DNA of 64,000 bases from Cytobacillus sp. NJ13 (GTDB lineage Bacteria > Bacillota > Bacilli > Bacillales > Cytobacillaceae). Positions 33,330-40,697 of this stretch are shown one piece after another. The translations under genes and the position numbers were made by a program. A model generated the notes under the pieces. The model made no database searches, had not been told where the DNA came from, and was given only the letters and a program-made list of their open reading frames with translations. How positions within the stretch are numbered: the first letter of the stretch is position 1; every line of letters begins with the position of its first letter. The stretch is from the NCBI GenBank assembly GCA_030348385.1, contig JAUCFP010000006.1, positions 372,001-436,000 of the forward strand, given 5' to 3'.

Positions 33330-34730
33330 ATGGAATTAGTAATGGAGGAAATTAGAAGCATTATACCTTCAGACCAAATTTTAACGAGTTTAGCTGATCG
33401 ATATAGTTATAGTTATGATGCTTCATTTGGAAGCTATCTTCCTGAACTGGTCATCCAGGTGAAAAATAAGGAGGAGATTTCTTCACTTCTGAAATTGGCC
33501 AATACATTTAATATCCCGGTATACCCAAGAGGACAGGGGACTTCTTTAAGCGGAGGTCCTCTCCCTGTTAAAGGGGGGATTGTCTTAGACATGTCCCAAT
33601 GGAATGGTGATTTAAACATTTACCCGGATGATTTGGTCGCAGTCGTATCACCTGGTGTACTGACAGCGAACATCAATGAGGAAGCAGAAAAGTTTGGACT
33701 CATGTATCCTCCTGATCCAAGCAGTGCCCATGTATCAACGATAGGAGGGAACTTAGCGGAAAACTCTGGCGGCCCCAGGGGCTTAAAATATGGGGTAACG
33801 AAGGATTATGTTATCGGTTTGGAAGTGGTAACCCCTGAGGGAGAAATCATCAAAACAGGCGGAAAAACAATTAAGAATGTAACTGGGTATGACTTAACCA
33901 AATTGATTGTTGGATCGGAAGGCACACTTGGCATTATTACGGAAGCGACACTGAAATTAGTGCCAAAACCGCCAGCAACAAAGACGATGATGGCTGTCTT
34001 TGATGATCTTGTCCAGTCGGGACAAGCGATTTCGAAAATATTAACATCCGGAATTCTGCCTGCCAAATTGGAAATAATGGATCAGTCTTCCATAATAGCT
34101 GTGGAGAACTATCAGCCACTGGGACTCCCTGTTGATGCAGAAGCCATCCTCTTAATAGAACTGGATGGCCACCCTCTGGCTATTGAAGAAGAAATGAAAA
34201 AAATAGAAGAGATTTTTGTTGACTTTGAATCTGTGAAAGTGAAAATAGCAGAAAATCAGGACGAAGCCCAGAGTTACTGGAGGGCAAGGAAGCTGGTTTC
34301 CCCGGCTATTGTAAAAATAAAGCCGACTAAAGTATCTGAAGATGCAACAGTACCCCGCAGCAAGATTCCCGATATGTTCCAAAAGCTAAAGGAAATCCGG
34401 GAAAAATATGATGTTCATCTCGTAGTGTTTGGGCATGCGGGTGACGGAAACCTTCATCCAAATATTATCTGTGATAAAAGAGATACGGAGGAAATGATCC
34501 GGGTTGAAAAAGCGGTTGAGGAAATCTTTAAAGCTGCTGTTGAACTAGGAGGGACACTCTCCGGTGAACATGGAATTGGAACATTGAAAGCTCCCTTTAT
34601 GGAAATGGAATTGGGTGCTGCCGGCCTGGATATGATGAAACGAATTAAACAAATTTGGGATCCCAATAACATCTTAAATCCCGGTAAAATCTTTCCTGAA
34701 GAAGGACAAAAGCTGGTGCTTAGGGAATGA
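33330..34730 (+). CDS. glcD: FAD-binding oxidoreductase, GlcD-type
   Basis: 466 residues, AAAGGGG 8 bases before ATG 33330. The FAD (VAO/PCMH) domain shows PVYPRGQGTSLSGGPLPV and PPDPSSAHVSTIGGNLAENS, GGKTIKNVTGYDLTKL and GSEGTLGIITEATL. The C-terminal FAD-linked oxidase domain has FGHAGDGNLHPNI and GGTLSGEHGIGTLK, which hold the conserved histidines. This is the flavin subunit of glycolate/D-2-hydroxyacid oxidases. With the overlapping Fe-S gene it forms a two-subunit enzyme (no GlcE) that passes electrons to the quinone pool. Confidence 0.92.
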   Translation: MELVMEEIRSIIPSDQILTSLADRYSYSYDASFGSYLPELVIQVKNKEEISSLLKLANTFNIPVYPRGQGTSLSGGPLPVKGGIVLDMSQWNGDLNIYPDDLVAVVSPGVLTANINEEAEKFGLMYPPDPSSAHVSTIGGNLAENSGGPRGLKYGVTKDYVIGLEVVTPEGEIIKTGGKTIKNVTGYDLTKLIVGSEGTLGIITEATLKLVPKPPATKTMMAVFDDLVQSGQAISKILTSGILPAKLEIMDQSSIIAVENYQPLGLPVDAEAILLIELDGHPLAIEEEMKKIEEIFVDFESVKVKIAENQDEAQSYWRARKLVSPAIVKIKPTKVSEDATVPRSKIPDMFQKLKEIREKYDVHLVVFGHAGDGNLHPNIICDKRDTEEMIRVEKAVEEIFKAAVELGGTLSGEHGIGTLKAPFMEMELGAAGLDMMKRIKQIWDPNNILNPGKIFPEEGQKLVLRE

Positions 34731-36025
34731 GTACGGCAGCCGGTCTAAAAGATAGATTACATTATAAAGAGACGTTTAATTGTGTCCAATGCGGATATTG
34801 CCTGCCGGTTTGCCCCACTTACGAAACGATGAAGAGCGAGGTGCATTCACCGCGTGGCCGCATTAATCTGGTCAAAATGCTGGCAGAAGACAAAATCAAG
34901 GCAGAGGATTTGCGGGAACCAATCGAAAAATGCCTGGGATGCCGAGCCTGCGAAACAGCCTGTCCGACCAGCGTGCAGTATGGGAAGATATTAGAAGGCG
35001 CTAAAGAAGTGTTAGAAAATGCAGAGCAAAAATCGAGAACACAAAATATAACTGAATCCTTGATTTTTGATCAAATATTTCCATCAAAGAGATGGATGAA
35101 TACCATTGGAAATTTTTCGTGGTTTTATCAAAAGTCCGGGCTGCAAAAAATTGCTCAAAGAACAGGGATAACCCAATTTGCCCCTCTTCATCTGGGGAAA
35201 TTTGAGTACGTTCTCCCTGATCTTCCATCACCCGCAGAACGGAAAAGCAGGGCTCGCCTCTTCAAAGCCATTGGTTCCAGGAAAGTCACTGTTGGATTCA
35301 TTACCGGCTGTGTTATGGATGCCATCTTCTATGAGACGAATCGGAACACAATCGACCTGCTGACCAAGGCAGGAGCTGACGTACTTATTCCTCAAAATCA
35401 GACATGCTGTGGAGCGCTTCATGCACATGCCGGAAAAATAGCGGACGCTAAAGTTCTTGCCAAAAGAAATATAGAGGCATTTGAAAAGGAAGAAGTGGAA
35501 TACATCGTTAACAATGCTGGAGGCTGCGGTGCGACGCTTTTGGAATATGGTGAACTGTTTAAGGGAGACATCGAGTGGGAAAGCCGTGCACAAGCTTTTT
35601 CTAATAAGGTAAGAGATATTTCACAGGTGCTATCTGAATTAGATGGTTTGAGCTTTACAAAGGAAGTGAATGGAACCATAACCTTTCAGCCATCCTGTCA
35701 TATGATCAATGTTCAAAAGGTTAGGGAAGAGCCATTATCTTTATTGAAGCAAGTAAAAAGCAATGGGTATCGGGAAATGAAAGACAAAGAACGGTGCTGT
35801 GGATCTGCTGGCATCTATAATATTGTTAACTATGAGGATTCAATGGAAATATTGGATAGTAAAATGAAAAATGTAAAAGAGACCAATACATCCATTATTG
35901 TAACCGCCAATCCAGGCTGTTTACTGCAAATGAAATTAGGTATTCAAAGGGAAGGGCTTGAGAAGAGTGTAAGGGCTGTTCATCTTGTTGATTTGCTTAT
36001 AGAAGCTGGAGCAGTTTCTAAATAA
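34727..36025 (+). CDS. glcF: Fe-S subunit of glycolate/2-hydroxyacid oxidase, GlcF-type
   Basis: 432 residues, ATG overlapping the GlcD-like stop. Two [4Fe-4S] motifs sit at the N-terminus: C19/C22/C25/C29 (CVQCGYCLPVCP) and C69/C72/C75/C79 (CLGCRACETACP). Two CCG domains follow (QTCCGALHAHAG and ERCCGSAGIYN). It is the electron-transfer partner of the preceding flavoprotein, the last gene of the operon, and is followed by a terminator. Confidence 0.93.
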   Translation: MSTAAGLKDRLHYKETFNCVQCGYCLPVCPTYETMKSEVHSPRGRINLVKMLAEDKIKAEDLREPIEKCLGCRACETACPTSVQYGKILEGAKEVLENAEQKSRTQNITESLIFDQIFPSKRWMNTIGNFSWFYQKSGLQKIAQRTGITQFAPLHLGKFEYVLPDLPSPAERKSRARLFKAIGSRKVTVGFITGCVMDAIFYETNRNTIDLLTKAGADVLIPQNQTCCGALHAHAGKIADAKVLAKRNIEAFEKEEVEYIVNNAGGCGATLLEYGELFKGDIEWESRAQAFSNKVRDISQVLSELDGLSFTKEVNGTITFQPSCHMINVQKVREEPLSLLKQVKSNGYREMKDKERCCGSAGIYNIVNYEDSMEILDSKMKNVKETNTSIIVTANPGCLLQMKLGIQREGLEKSVRAVHLVDLLIEAGAVSK

Positions 36026-36117
36026 TAAAAATGAAGTAGCAGCTCCAATGGATTCAACAGTCATCCCCATATAACCGCCTTTAAAAACAGGGTATTAATG
36101 AAAAAAGTGGGCAGCAC

Positions 36118-36146
36118 CCGCACAGTAGAATACTGTGCGGTTTTTG
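36118..36146 (+). terminator. Terminator of the catabolic operon
   Basis: CCGCACAGTA, loop GAA, TACTGTGCGG and TTTTTGT: a perfect 10-bp stem and a good U tract. Confidence 0.88.
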
Positions 36147-36189
36147 TATTAAAGTTTATTGCTTTAATGTGTGTGGGGACTGGCCCCTC

Positions 36190-36252
36190 ACTTCTGCGTG
36201 ATTTCTATGGCAGAATGGGTACCGATGGAGAGGTGAAAAATAAGAACAGCCC
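36190..36252 (+). pseudogene. Fragment of a TPR-regulator paralog
   Basis: The frame LLRDFYGRMGTDGEVKNKN matches MRDFFGRTGSDGEVKKNT of the 18323 product, and the DNA is alike (TGCGTGATTTCTTTGGAAGG there, TGCGTGATTTCTATGGCAGA here; GATGGAGAGGTGAA in both). Nothing upstream or downstream continues the match. It is a scrap of a second copy, not a gene. Confidence 0.7.
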
Positions 36253-36278
36253 CCTTATTCATTATAGATGGGGGGCTG
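36246..36278 (-). terminator. Terminator overlapping the end of the UvrC-like gene
   Basis: On the minus strand CAGCCCCCC and GGGGGCTG form a stem spanning the TAA stop at 36255-36257, followed by TTCTTATTTTTC. Confidence 0.7.
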
Positions 36279-37358
36279 GAAGTGTTGAGGGTTATTTAGT
36301 AAATTCTTTAGTGCCAGATCCAGGATGGAATGATTCTCAGGGTCCAGCCAGTTTTCTGGAATGATGAGATAAGAGCAGCTGCCGCTGTGTAAATAACGGT
36401 AAATAATATGCGCTGCATCGATTTCATGTCTGCTAACGTCTTCGGCCGCATTTGCTTCATCTTTTTTAAAACAAGCTAGAATGTTCGCTTTTATTTTTTC
36501 CTCCATGTTGCCTGCTGCTGCATAGTTGTGGCTGAACAGAATATCGGTCCTTTTAATAAGGAAAAGTTTAATCGTTGAATCTGTTAATCTTTCGATAGCG
36601 ACAATGTTATGATTTTCTTCGGTGAATTCGATCACTTTTTCTTTTTTTAACAGGGAGCTTACTGCCTGTATTTGATCCCGATAGGCGGATGCCGCTTCAA
36701 AATCAAATGCTTCAGAGGCATTCAACATCATTTGATTCATGTCCTCGAGGATACTCATGTCAGTGCCTTTCAGAAAACCGATAAACCTGTCCAGAATGTC
36801 ATTGTACTTTTGTTCCGCAGACCCGCCAAGACACCGGCCAAGGCAGGAGCCTAAGGAATAATTCAGGCAGGCAGAGTTCGATCCATTGGGATTGCTGCAG
36901 TCCAGCTTAAAGCATTCCTTTAACCCCCGGAGTGCTCTTTCCACATTGCATCGGCTTGTGTAAGGGCCAAAATAAACCTTGCCATCATTTCCGTTCGGAT
37001 TATAGGCAGTATCAATCTTACGGTGATTGCCGGTAAGGCTGATCGAAATATAAATGAATGACTGCGGACTCTTCATCATTCGATTATAGAGCGGCTTTAT
37101 ACTTTTAATTAATTGGCATTCAAGCATAAAAGCCTCGAATTCAGTATCTGTCAGGATATAGTCAAAATCCCTTAAGTGTTTGACCAGCTTTTTGATCTTG
37201 GGAGAATGATTATTGGATGCCCGGAAATAAGACTGAACCCGATTCTTTAGATTCTTCGCCTTCCCCACATACAGAACTTGACCTTGGGAATCCTTCATCA
37301 GATATACGCCTGGAGTTAAGGGCAGGTTTTTCACCTTGTCTGGGAGATTAATAGCCAT
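36255..37358 (-). CDS. UvrC/Cho-like GIY-YIG endonuclease
   Basis: 367 residues. Residues 15-95 form the GIY-YIG domain (LTPGVYLMKDSQGQVLYVGK, AKNLKNRVQSYF, the catalytic Glu in DTEFEAFMLECQLIK). Cysteines follow (FKLDCSNPNGSNSACLNYSL, then GSCLGRCLGG), as in UvrC, and then a UVR-type helical pair (MNQMMLNASEAFDFEAASAY). The RNase H-like second nuclease domain of UvrC is absent, so the layout is that of Cho, which makes only the 3' incision in nucleotide excision repair. A 110-residue unassigned C-terminal part follows. It is monocistronic at the edge of the accessory island. Confidence 0.85.
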   Translation of the reverse strand: MAINLPDKVKNLPLTPGVYLMKDSQGQVLYVGKAKNLKNRVQSYFRASNNHSPKIKKLVKHLRDFDYILTDTEFEAFMLECQLIKSIKPLYNRMMKSPQSFIYISISLTGNHRKIDTAYNPNGNDGKVYFGPYTSRCNVERALRGLKECFKLDCSNPNGSNSACLNYSLGSCLGRCLGGSAEQKYNDILDRFIGFLKGTDMSILEDMNQMMLNASEAFDFEAASAYRDQIQAVSSLLKKEKVIEFTEENHNIVAIERLTDSTIKLFLIKRTDILFSHNYAAAGNMEEKIKANILACFKKDEANAAEDVSRHEIDAAHIIYRYLHSGSCSYLIIPENWLDPENHSILDLALKNLLNNPQHFQPPIYNE

Positions 37359-37512
37359 TCATTCCTTTACTAGAATATATATTTAGTATTTTATCATGGG
37401 ATGAAATTTCATAGCTATTTCTCTGATTTTGGTGTTGCCCAGAAACTTTGCCTTTTTTTAAAGAAAAAAAGCCTAAATTCTTCATTTATCTAGTTATACC
37501 TTCCCGAAACAA

Positions 37513-37570
37513 GGGGACGGTTCGCGCGTTTATACATTGAAAGGGAAACAAGAGAACCGACCCTGTGTTT
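37513..37570. repeat. Inverted-repeat element, type A copy 1
   Basis: GGGACGGTTCGCGCGTTT on the left is roughly complementary to AAACAAGAGAACCGACCC on the right, giving an imperfect hairpin. Similar elements occur at 37749 and, in part, at about 50373. Short palindromes with GACGGTTC/GAACCGTC cores are scattered in Bacillus genomes. The gap 37359-37512 before it shows nothing I recognise beyond the promoter area of the UvrC-like gene. Confidence 0.5.
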
Positions 37571-37748
37571 TCATAGCAGCTCAAAAGCAACCAGATTTTC
37601 CTTACTTTGTCCTTTTAGATGAGATGACTTTGAGCGAGTTGAATTTAATTTAGTGATATTCTTAGTGTGATGGAGAGCAGAGAGTGGGAGGATGGTAAGG
37701 TTATTACTTCAACATTATTGTCAGAGGAAGTCGCAAATGAATACGAAG

Positions 37749-37800
37749 AGACGGTTCGCGTGTTTTTACTCCGAAAGTGAAACATGAAAACAGCCACTGT
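37749..37800. repeat. Inverted-repeat element, type A copy 2 (decayed)
   Basis: AGACGGTTCGCGTGTTT and AAACATGAAAACAGCCACTG match copy 1 at most positions, but the right arm no longer pairs well. Confidence 0.4.
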
Positions 37801-37929
37801 GTTCTTTTCTATTAATAATTGGTATTTGTAGTAAGTAATAATTACCGGAGACAGATTTTTCTGTCTCTATTTCTATTTTAATAGACCATTTTTATTTTTT
37901 GAGAGGGTTATTCGATATCTAATTTGGTA

Positions 37930-37984
37930 GAAAGGGCCCCGGCTACGTTAATACGTTATTTAGTGAGGGGACAGGTCCCTTTTC
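37930..37984. repeat. Dispersed 60-bp repeat R, copy 1
   Basis: Begins GAAAGGGCC, has the core CTACGTTAATACGTTATTTA and ends GGGGACAGGTCCCTTTTC. It lacks the TGAC present in other copies near the left end. The ends are complementary, so the element can fold into a hairpin followed by TTTT. Other copies are at 42086, 43560, 50255 and 57260. Confidence 0.85.
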
Positions 37985-38042
37985 CCTTTGTGTGAATCCA
38001 CAAAGGTTATTATAAAGAAAAGCTTAATTAGGTATAAGAATC

Positions 38043-38076
38043 ATTCCCCCTTTTTAGAAAGGGGGGATTTTTTACC
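38043..38076 (+). terminator. Terminator-like hairpin before the truncated mcrB copy
   Basis: ATTCCCCCTTT pairs with AAAGGGGGGAT and is followed by TTTTTTA. The equivalent hairpin stands at 46294-46327 before the intact mcrB, so it was duplicated with that gene's 5' region. Confidence 0.65.
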
Positions 38077-38160
38077 CCTCTTAATTTTTGAAAGGGTTAA
38101 CTGGTATACTATTACCATAAGAAAGCTATGTTAATTTTTATTCGAGGAGGTCCTGGCATA

Positions 38161-38352
38161 ATGGGGAACTGGATTTTTCAAGGCAATCCGAAACAATTTG
38201 ATGTTATACATATATAGAAAAAAATGAAATAGTCGATTGGAATATACGACAAAAGCAATTTTTGGATGAGATTCAAGCTGGGGATAAGGTGTTCATTTGG
38301 AGATCGGATGGTGGCAATAAATATACTGGAGGCATCATTGCCATTTGGGAAA
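38161..38352 (+). pseudogene. Truncated 5' copy of the EVE-McrB gene
   Basis: ATGGGGAACTGGATTTTTCA and about 190 bases in all are nearly identical to 46413-46607. Two bases are missing (GATGTTATACA against GATGTTGATACA), which shifts the frame after about 16 codons. Similarity includes the upstream GTTAACTGGTATACTATTACC promoter block and hairpin, and ends abruptly at GCCATTTGG. This is the remnant of a second mcrB copy. Confidence 0.9.
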
Positions 38353-38891
38353 AATTGCAATAGGTCTGGACCGAAAATAATGAAAGCAACGCGTTAAGCA
38401 GCTAGTTAGTGAAATATGCAAGGCAGATGTAAAGGATTAACCCACTAACTCTTTTTGGTCAGTAGGGTGCTTATCTTTAAGAAGAACAACTTTCCAGCTG
38501 CGCAGTACAAATATACTAAGAAATAGGAAATCAATATTCTACAAACGGGTTCTTTAATGAAAGGAGTTGAATTTTTGCTGGCTGTTAAAAAACGAATGTA
38601 AACTCACCAAACATCTCATGTGTTGCCACATACACTCTGGAATCCGTAATATTGTTAGTTTGTGTCTGGCAAGTATAAAACGGCAACCAATTTATTCATA
38701 GAACCTTGCCAAACACATACCATTGGAAATATTAAGAAGGGATATACCGGGATTTGTAGTACTGCAAATTGTATTATTATATTGATGATACGGCTTTATT
38801 AAAGTATTTAGAAAAAAACCTAGAGCATACAGGCTTAGTTATAAGACATATACGGTTGAACTTTACAATCCTCCTTTGACATTTAACTAAA
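38353..38891. other. Stretch without recognisable genes
   Basis: Several short frames look like protein scraps (for example YIDDTALLKYLEKNLEH around 38785-38830), but none has a start, a ribosome binding site and a usable length. It is probably decayed mobile-element DNA. Confidence 0.5.
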
Positions 38892-39017
38892 ATGCAGCAG
38901 AGAAGACTGCATATGTTGGCAAATGGTCTTTCGATGAGAGAAATTGCTGTACGTGAAGGGATTAAACATCACGTAGTAATGGAGTCCATTGAAGGAGGCA
39001 AAGTGGATGAACTATGA
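38892..39017 (+). CDS. Small HTH-like ORF, possibly the tail of a lost gene
   Basis: 41 codons from ATG 38892: MQQRRLHMLANGLSMREIAV, then REGIKHHVVMESIE. The pattern (RRL..L..G.S.REIA...GI....V..SIE) is that of sigma-like or phage HTH proteins that end in AVxESIxxAxKK. No Shine-Dalgarno is visible, so it may be the surviving C-terminal part of a larger gene. Its 3' end overlaps the next gene and carries that gene's GGAGG. Confidence 0.35.
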   Translation: MQQRRLHMLANGLSMREIAVREGIKHHVVMESIEGGKVDEL

Positions 39018-39228
39018 AGATGTAGTAAAATCTTTTGAAGACGTTGGATATACAAACATTACGGTAAATGTGGATTATGATATTATTACTGGTTGGCTAA
39101 CCGATGAGGGTGAAGTAGAATTAGTCACTGTTGATGGCGAGAAGAAATTTAATTCTTACGATGAATTCAGGTTGGATGCAGAGGTTAAAATTACATATCA
39201 CGATCTTCGGAAGAACGAAAATAAGTGA
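39007..39228 (+). CDS. Small PASTA-like protein
   Basis: 73 residues, ATG 39007 with GGAGG 8 bases upstream. It contains FEDVGYTNITVNVDYDIITG, WLTDEGEVELVTVDG and VKITYHDLRK. This G(F/Y)TNI...TGWLT..GEVE.V..DG...F......DAE..ITYH pattern is a PASTA-like module usually attached to lipoproteins or membrane proteins of Firmicutes; here it stands alone and without signal peptide. It opens a three-gene operon with two larger unrecognised proteins (17-base gap), so it may be an adaptor or immunity-type partner. That role is speculation. Confidence 0.65.
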   Translation: MNYEDVVKSFEDVGYTNITVNVDYDIITGWLTDEGEVELVTVDGEKKFNSYDEFRLDAEVKITYHDLRKNENK

Positions 39229-39245
39229 TAATGAGGTGTGCATAG

Positions 39246-40697
39246 GTGGGTGAGAAACTTAGAGAAAATCAAAATACAAAATTGTTGCTTGAGATGAGCG
39301 TTGTGGATGGTGAATATGACTTCACATCGTCTATTGTCGCAGCACTAAATCAAGCAGAATTAGAAATATATAATTTAGATGAAACAATTGAGTCAATTCA
39401 ATGCTTAAAGCCTAATTGTGATAAATTGGACTATATATTAGCTGCGAGTTCAGGTGCATTGTGCGGCATTATTGATATTTTCTTGGTTGGTAAACCTGGA
39501 GAATCACCCCTCGGGGATATTACTGATAAATGGTTTGCTGATCGAACAACTGATTTTGCTAAAGTGTGCGGATGGAAAGATAAAGGAGAGAACTCTTCGT
39601 CTTCAGCAATCCGTTTTCTTGAAAATAAGTTTAAAATTCCATATGATCAGCGTGGAGCTGGTGATGCGGCAAGTTTTATTTTTGATTTAAATCCGACAAA
39701 TCATCATTTTAAATCACTCGCACATAATCCTAGTTTGCTTGGTTTGTTCTTTTCAATATTAGACCAGTTTACTAATTCTTCGCATTTTATTTCCGGAGGT
39801 GAACTTATATCTTTAGCTGATGCAGATGGGGAATTCGAGTTAAGAGGAAACAACATACCAAGCAAATTATTCTGTGCATTTGCTAATTGGTTTGGTCATT
39901 TAATATCTGATATGTCAGGCTCATCAGGTAGCAAGGGTCGTGGAATGGGGATTCCGTCTCCTTTATGGACATGGACAAATGATATTATTGCATTAAAAAG
40001 GTCTTTGAATATTCCTGTGTCACAGTTTGATAACTCAATAAACGAGCTAGCTATAAATATATATAAAGAAGGATATGATGCTCGATTCCAGACGACTCAA
40101 GCCATTCCAGTTTTTATAAACGAGATGTTAGTTCGACTTGTTTTTGCTATCAGAAGACTTATAAAATATTTTGCTGAAACCGATAAAGAAACTCGTTCGT
40201 TTTCACTTATGTGGAAAAAGTGTGAGCCTTTTTCAAATCCAACTGTTAAAAGAATGTTGACTGTAGCACATGGGACGTTTTGTCTTATAGATATAGGTGA
40301 TGCTACTGTTCGTGGTTTTGTAACAGGTGCAGGATCTTTTAATCCGACTGAGTTTTTCTTGCGTCTTAACATCGTAGGGGTTGGACGACTTACTATTTCC
40401 TTATACGGTGAATTTAAGCGTGAAATTGGCATACAAAAAGCAGAAAGAGAAATAATCTTTGCGAGAAAAGAAAAATTAGTTGTAGAAAATTATATTGAGG
40501 GACTTAAACTATTATCGGAATTATATGAAGATAAAAATCTTTTGAATTTTATAACTGATTTCAAGAATAGTGATATGTATATACACGCTTTTGAAAAATC
40601 TATTATGTTAGCTAAAAAGAGAAATGTGCCAAATAATGAAATATTAAGAAATAAGATGGAAATAGATTCTTATTTTTTGGGAGGAAATAAAGTGTGA
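39246..40697 (+). CDS. Unrecognised 483-residue protein of a three-gene accessory operon
   Basis: GTG start at 39246; GAGGTGTG lies upstream. I do not recognise the family. Hydrophobic stretches occur at about residues 58-80 (YILAASSGALCGIIDIFLVG), 150-175 and 290-310 (FINEMLVRLVFAIRRLIKYF), with a Ser/Gly-rich MSGSSGSKGRGMGIPSPLW loop between. The C-terminal 120 residues are charged and helical. It overlaps the next gene by 4 bases (GTGTGA), so the two products are probably made in fixed ratio and may form a membrane-associated complex. Low GC and island context suggest horizontal transfer and a defence or conflict role; that is inference. Confidence 0.55.
   Translation: MGEKLRENQNTKLLLEMSVVDGEYDFTSSIVAALNQAELEIYNLDETIESIQCLKPNCDKLDYILAASSGALCGIIDIFLVGKPGESPLGDITDKWFADRTTDFAKVCGWKDKGENSSSSAIRFLENKFKIPYDQRGAGDAASFIFDLNPTNHHFKSLAHNPSLLGLFFSILDQFTNSSHFISGGELISLADADGEFELRGNNIPSKLFCAFANWFGHLISDMSGSSGSKGRGMGIPSPLWTWTNDIIALKRSLNIPVSQFDNSINELAINIYKEGYDARFQTTQAIPVFINEMLVRLVFAIRRLIKYFAETDKETRSFSLMWKKCEPFSNPTVKRMLTVAHGTFCLIDIGDATVRGFVTGAGSFNPTEFFLRLNIVGVGRLTISLYGEFKREIGIQKAEREIIFARKEKLVVENYIEGLKLLSELYEDKNLLNFITDFKNSDMYIHAFEKSIMLAKKRNVPNNEILRNKMEIDSYFLGGNKV

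Noticed and set aside
36098..36364. 88-codon plus-strand ORF around the TPR-regulator scrap.
   Set aside because: It runs through the operon terminator and through the end of the convergent UvrC-like gene; only the 36190-36252 part shows homology, so it is not a gene.
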